In this document: positions 60,510-64,000 of the stretch, piece by piece
How the letters are laid out: every line of letters starts with the position of its first letter
Position numbering within the stretch: the stretch's first letter is position 1
Assembly (NCBI GenBank): GCA_904063045.1
Contig: CAJFCJ010000005.1
Coordinates: 3,094,165 to 3,158,164 of the forward strand
From: Dimorphilus gyrociliatus
Lineage: Eukaryota > Annelida > Polychaeta > Dinophilidae
DNA length: 64,000 nt
Reading direction: 5' to 3'
The notes under the pieces: generated by a model
The model's database searches: none
Told to the model about the DNA's origin: nothing
Seen by the model: the letters and a program-made list of their open reading frames with translations, nothing else
Position numbers and translations under genes: made by a program

Positions 60510-62170
60510 TTTCCTATAGTTTTAAAAATGAATTCTTCCTATTATCCTCTTCGGTTGTCTCAATCCCTGCTAACAAAATTATATGTCCAATTTAAATACA
60601 ATATGAGTATTTATCTACTTATATCTAAGTATTGAATAATCATTCTCTTCTAACTCTATATAGGATTTTAACTCTCTCTCTCTCTCTTTCTCTCGCTCTC
60701 TCTCTCTCTCTCTCACTCTTTCCTTTGTATTAGAATCTATCAATTTATATTAATATCTATCAATTTATCTATTTAACTAGCTTTTTTCTTCTCTCCCGTT
60801 CTTTTTCTCTATATTTTCTTCTTCTCTCCGCTCTATGTCTCTGGCACGCACACACAAACACACACTTATATATATATATATATACGATTTCTTTCTCACC
60901 ATAATTTAAAGTAAAAGAGTCAATAGTAAACTATACGAATTTCTATGTTTATCAATGTATTTAAATATAAACTAAATATATATATATAATGGAAGAGAGA
61001 AAAAAGATTTTTATAAATACCTCTTGGCAAGATTCTGTGTAATGATATATTCCTTATTATTGTTAATTTCTCTTTTTAGTAACAACGTAGTTTTTCACGC
61101 TAGTAAGTTTTTATAGTAAGTGAATAGATTCAATCGTTTTTGGTGCTAAAAGGTATGAATAGATTCTTATTCTTTAAAACTAGATCTTGTCAAGTAAAAA
61201 ATTCCTTTTCTTTTCCGGTCTTTCTCTCTCCCGAATCTATATCTCTCCGCTTTTCTTTCTTTCTTTCTTTCTCCCTATCTCTTATTTTCTTCTGTTCTCT
61301 CTTTTAAATATATGTTTGTATCTTTTTACAATCTCTCCGTCCGTCTTTTCTTGCTTCTTCTGTTTCTGACAATTTTTTTGCAAATTTTTCACTTCCTTCT
61401 CTATTCTTAAATTCAAAATTTAGTCTTTGTTATCTTTCCTACTATTCATGAACTTATACAATGCATCGGAATCAAACGATCGGAAGAGTCAATGTCTTTG
61501 GCTTTTTGAACTACTCTGTTTAATCCGGTTATTAAATCGATTACTCATATGCGTGTGTGTGTATGTGTAGATATACGGTATGCTTTATATATTTTTTTTT
61601 CTTCGCCATTTTACAATGACGTATGCAGATGTTTTATATGAAAAAGAAATCTATATAAAATAATATCCCACTCTTTCTTTCTCTCTCTCTCTCCCTCTCT
61701 CTTTCTATCTTTCCATCTCTTGCACTATATACATATATAAAATAGTACTCGTAGCGCCATCTAAACTTTTCAATTGCAAGTACAATGTTTTAACGTATAC
61801 ATAAAATATTCTCAGAGCTGGCTATAGAGTTATAACGTTTACTTGTAGGATGTTTTTTCGTAATAAATGTTTAGCTGTCCTTATTGTCTTTCATCAAGAT
61901 TGCCAAATTAGTGTCAAAGGAAGAATGTTTTTCGTTGAGAATTTCCTTTTTGAAGATGAATATTTCGTCTAATTGGATTTGAAAGTTTAAAATTTGATTA
62001 AATAACTTTCATAAACAATTCATAAGTGAAAAATATAAAGTAAATGTATTGTATGTAGATTTTTTATCTTCTTTAACTTGTATGTTTCAAGATCAAATAC
62101 TTAATATATATCTTTAAGCATTTAATCACTATCAATGATAAGGGGCGGCAAAAGAAAGACAATTGAAAGT
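60510..62170. other. Intergenic rich in simple repeats between the SLC22 genes
   Basis: Contains (CT)n at 60671-60720, (CA)n then (TA)n at about 60847-60884, (TTTC)n at 61255-61273 and more (CT)n at 61676-61706. No gene is supported. Confidence 0.55.
60671..60720. repeat. (CT)n microsatellite
   Basis: Fifty bases almost entirely CT dinucleotides, interrupted by TTTCT and CG. Confidence 0.92.
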
Positions 62171-64000
62171 TTAAGAATTGTTTTTTTCCGGTTCAACAGA
62201 TCCAGTCTTCTTTCTACAAAATCGGCATCCTACTCTTCCAATAGCTTCAGCCTCTTCTAAAGTATCCGGCATTGGTTTCCCACTGGTTTCCGGTAACAAG
62301 ACAGTTAGCGCAAATGATGCAAAACCAAAGACTCCAAATATTAACGCTGGAAGGTATTTTTGTACTTTTTGCTGTGTTTTAAGAGAAAAGACATAAGCGT
62401 ATTAACCTAAATATTCCTGTTTATCAGATTAAAGACTCAGTATAGTATAGTATAGTATAGTATAGTACATATATATTAATATATATTAATATGTGTAAAC
62501 TAACTAGACTTCCTCCAACATAGGGTGACGCCATCCCGCTTATTCTGGACACGGAACTACATATTCCTAGGGAGAGTGCTCTAATGGGCGTTGGAAATAA
62601 TTCGGCTGATAAGACATAAGCAACGTCAAAAGAGACGGTTATGGACGCTTTACCCATCTAGAAAAATATGCAAATTGGTAAAAAAAATAATGGTAAAGAA
62701 ATTTAAATATATCGACCATGCTTAGAGTTGTTTGTAGTGCTTGTGGTGCATTGAACGCAATCGCAAAAACGTTGGCAATAGACGTAACACCGGCGAAAAG
62801 AAAAGCACCAGAAAAAGTGGGAACCCTTCCGTAGTATTTTAAACCAAATATGCATATTATATGAGCAGGAATTTCAACGATACCAGATAGAAAGGTATTA
62901 AGGAATATGGATCCAGATAAAGTACCCGTATTCAAAGATAAGCCATAATAAACTAAACTATTAGTAAACCTGTTAAAATAAAAAATATATATATATATAA
63001 ATAAAGTTTATACTATGTACTTATCTGATATGTAATAAATAAGTAAATAAATAAAGTATACCATGCTATGCTGCATATAAATAGTTCCAAAGCAACTTGT
63101 CTGCTCTTTAACATATCAGAAAGGGTAACGGATTTCTCGTTAGCTTTCTCTGGATTGTCTGCTCTTTCATTTTCGTATATTGCTTTTAAATCTAAATCTG
63201 GTAGTGTTTTATTATTTATTCTTGCTACCTTTTCCAGTAGCTTTTTTGATTCTTCAAAACGTCCCTTGGAGAACAACCATCGAGGTGATTCTGGTAGAAT
63301 TAATAATAGGAGAAAGCTGGGCAGTATTGATAACGATAGGGTTAATTGCAATCTTTCTACTTGGCGTATAAAATAGGCTATTCCTGGTAAAATCATAAAT
63401 CCTATGGAGAAGAAGAATTGATAAAGTATTCCAGCTGATTCTCTGTAAATTGGTCCTATTAATTCCATCACTGTCAAACACAGAGCAGTATATATTTCAA
63501 TTTGGCCTAGATCGTACTTTTTTTTTAAATAAACATTGTTTTTGACAAGGAAAACAGATAAAAAACCTTGTCTTTTTACCTAGTACAAATCCTGCAATAA
63601 AAGTAAAATTTGATCCAATAGATTGGAAGAATCGAAAAATTAAGAAAAGAGCTGTATTTGGTGCGTATGCTCCACCTATCCCAAATCCCATATGTAAAAG
63701 GGTTCCTATACCCAAAACAACCTTTCGGCCAAATCTATAAATAGCCAAACATACGTAAAAACTTTTTTTAGATGGATATAAAGTATCGAAAGAAAGAAAG
63801 AAAGAAAGTATGAAAGAAGGAATAAAAGAAATTAAAAAAAAGAGAAATTAGAGCAATCAATTACGCTACAATAATATATAGAAATCTATAAACCTATCAG
63901 ACAGGAAACCGCAACATGAGCTTCCAATAAAAATACCTCCGATATAGACCGTCGAGGAAAATTGATTTAGCCAAGATTTCGAGCATACTTGATTATACTG
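62171..64000 (-). CDS. SLC22-family organic ion transporter 2 (5' end outside window)
   Basis: A second SLC22 carrier, partial. Exons 64000-63894 (open at the edge), 63734-63580, 63470-63062, 62969-62717, 62657-62505 and 62371-62171 join in frame. It begins inside the domain with VCSKSWLNQFSSTVYIGG, then SDRFGRKVVLGIG, AGFVLGVMELIGPIYRESAG, ESPRWLFSKGRFEESKKLL, AWFTNSLVYYGLSL, YVLSAELFPTPIRALSLG and a C terminus ending EPEKNNS. The intron after SIAW is phase 2 as in the neighbouring copy. The N-terminal helix and outer loop lie to the right of the window. The substrate is unknown. Confidence 0.88.
62440..62466. repeat. (TATAG)n microsatellite
   Basis: Five TATAG pentanucleotides in the last intron of SLC22-like 2. 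Confidence 0.9.
63788..63807. repeat. (GAAA)n microsatellite
   Basis: Five GAAA units in an intron of SLC22-like 2. Confidence 0.88.

Noticed and set aside
1-64000. Transposable elements
   Set aside because: No terminal repeats, transposase or reverse-transcriptase motifs were recognised; only microsatellites. A repeat library search could still find decayed copies.

Overview
The window is nuclear DNA of a small-genome invertebrate animal, not a prokaryote. The genes are split by very short GT-AG introns (most 50-90 bp), intergenic DNA is AT-rich with many (TA)n and (CT)n runs, and the gene content is bilaterian: MCCC1, AKAP17A, an odd-skipped-related zinc finger, SLC22 and SLC23 carriers, a CCDC158-like coiled-coil protein, and VWA/EGF, C-type lectin and antistasin-like secreted proteins. 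Antistasin-type repeats plus tiny introns suggest a compact spiralian such as a miniature annelid; that is an inference and no species call is made.

Layout. 1-7.5 kb (+): 3' end of MCCC1, two C-type lectin genes with a Cys-rich PAN-like tail, and AKAP17A. 7.9-9.7 kb (-): a divergent Rab-like GTPase. 10.5 kb (-): intron-containing tRNA-Thr(TGT). 11.3-21.4 kb (-): a five-VWA/three-EGF secreted protein and two tandem antistasin-like Cys-rich proteins. 23.6-34.5 kb (+): a giant mucin-like protein with exactly 41 copies of a 93-bp unit, a third C-type lectin, and a protein joining PA, EB-like and PAN-like modules. 35.3-37.5 kb (+): 3-mercaptopyruvate sulfurtransferase, with a second, coiled-coil gene sitting whole in its last intron. 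39.0-44.3 kb (-): CCDC158-like coiled coil. 45.6-48.3 kb (+): a ten-finger C2H2 protein. 48.9-53.2 kb (-): SLC23 ascorbate/nucleobase transporter and an Odd-skipped-related factor, followed by over 5 kb without recognisable coding sequence. 58.6-64 kb (-): two tandem SLC22 carriers, the second cut by the right edge.

How the parts relate. The clearest theme is extracellular. Three lectins, the mucin and the PA/EB protein share a similar C-terminal Cys module, as if one secretion or mucus module had been combined with several N-terminal parts. The VWA/EGF and antistasin-like proteins add further secreted matrix or protease-inhibitor candidates. The rest are housekeeping or developmental genes. 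Exon joins were made by eye from reading frame and splice consensus; no transcript data or homology searches were available.
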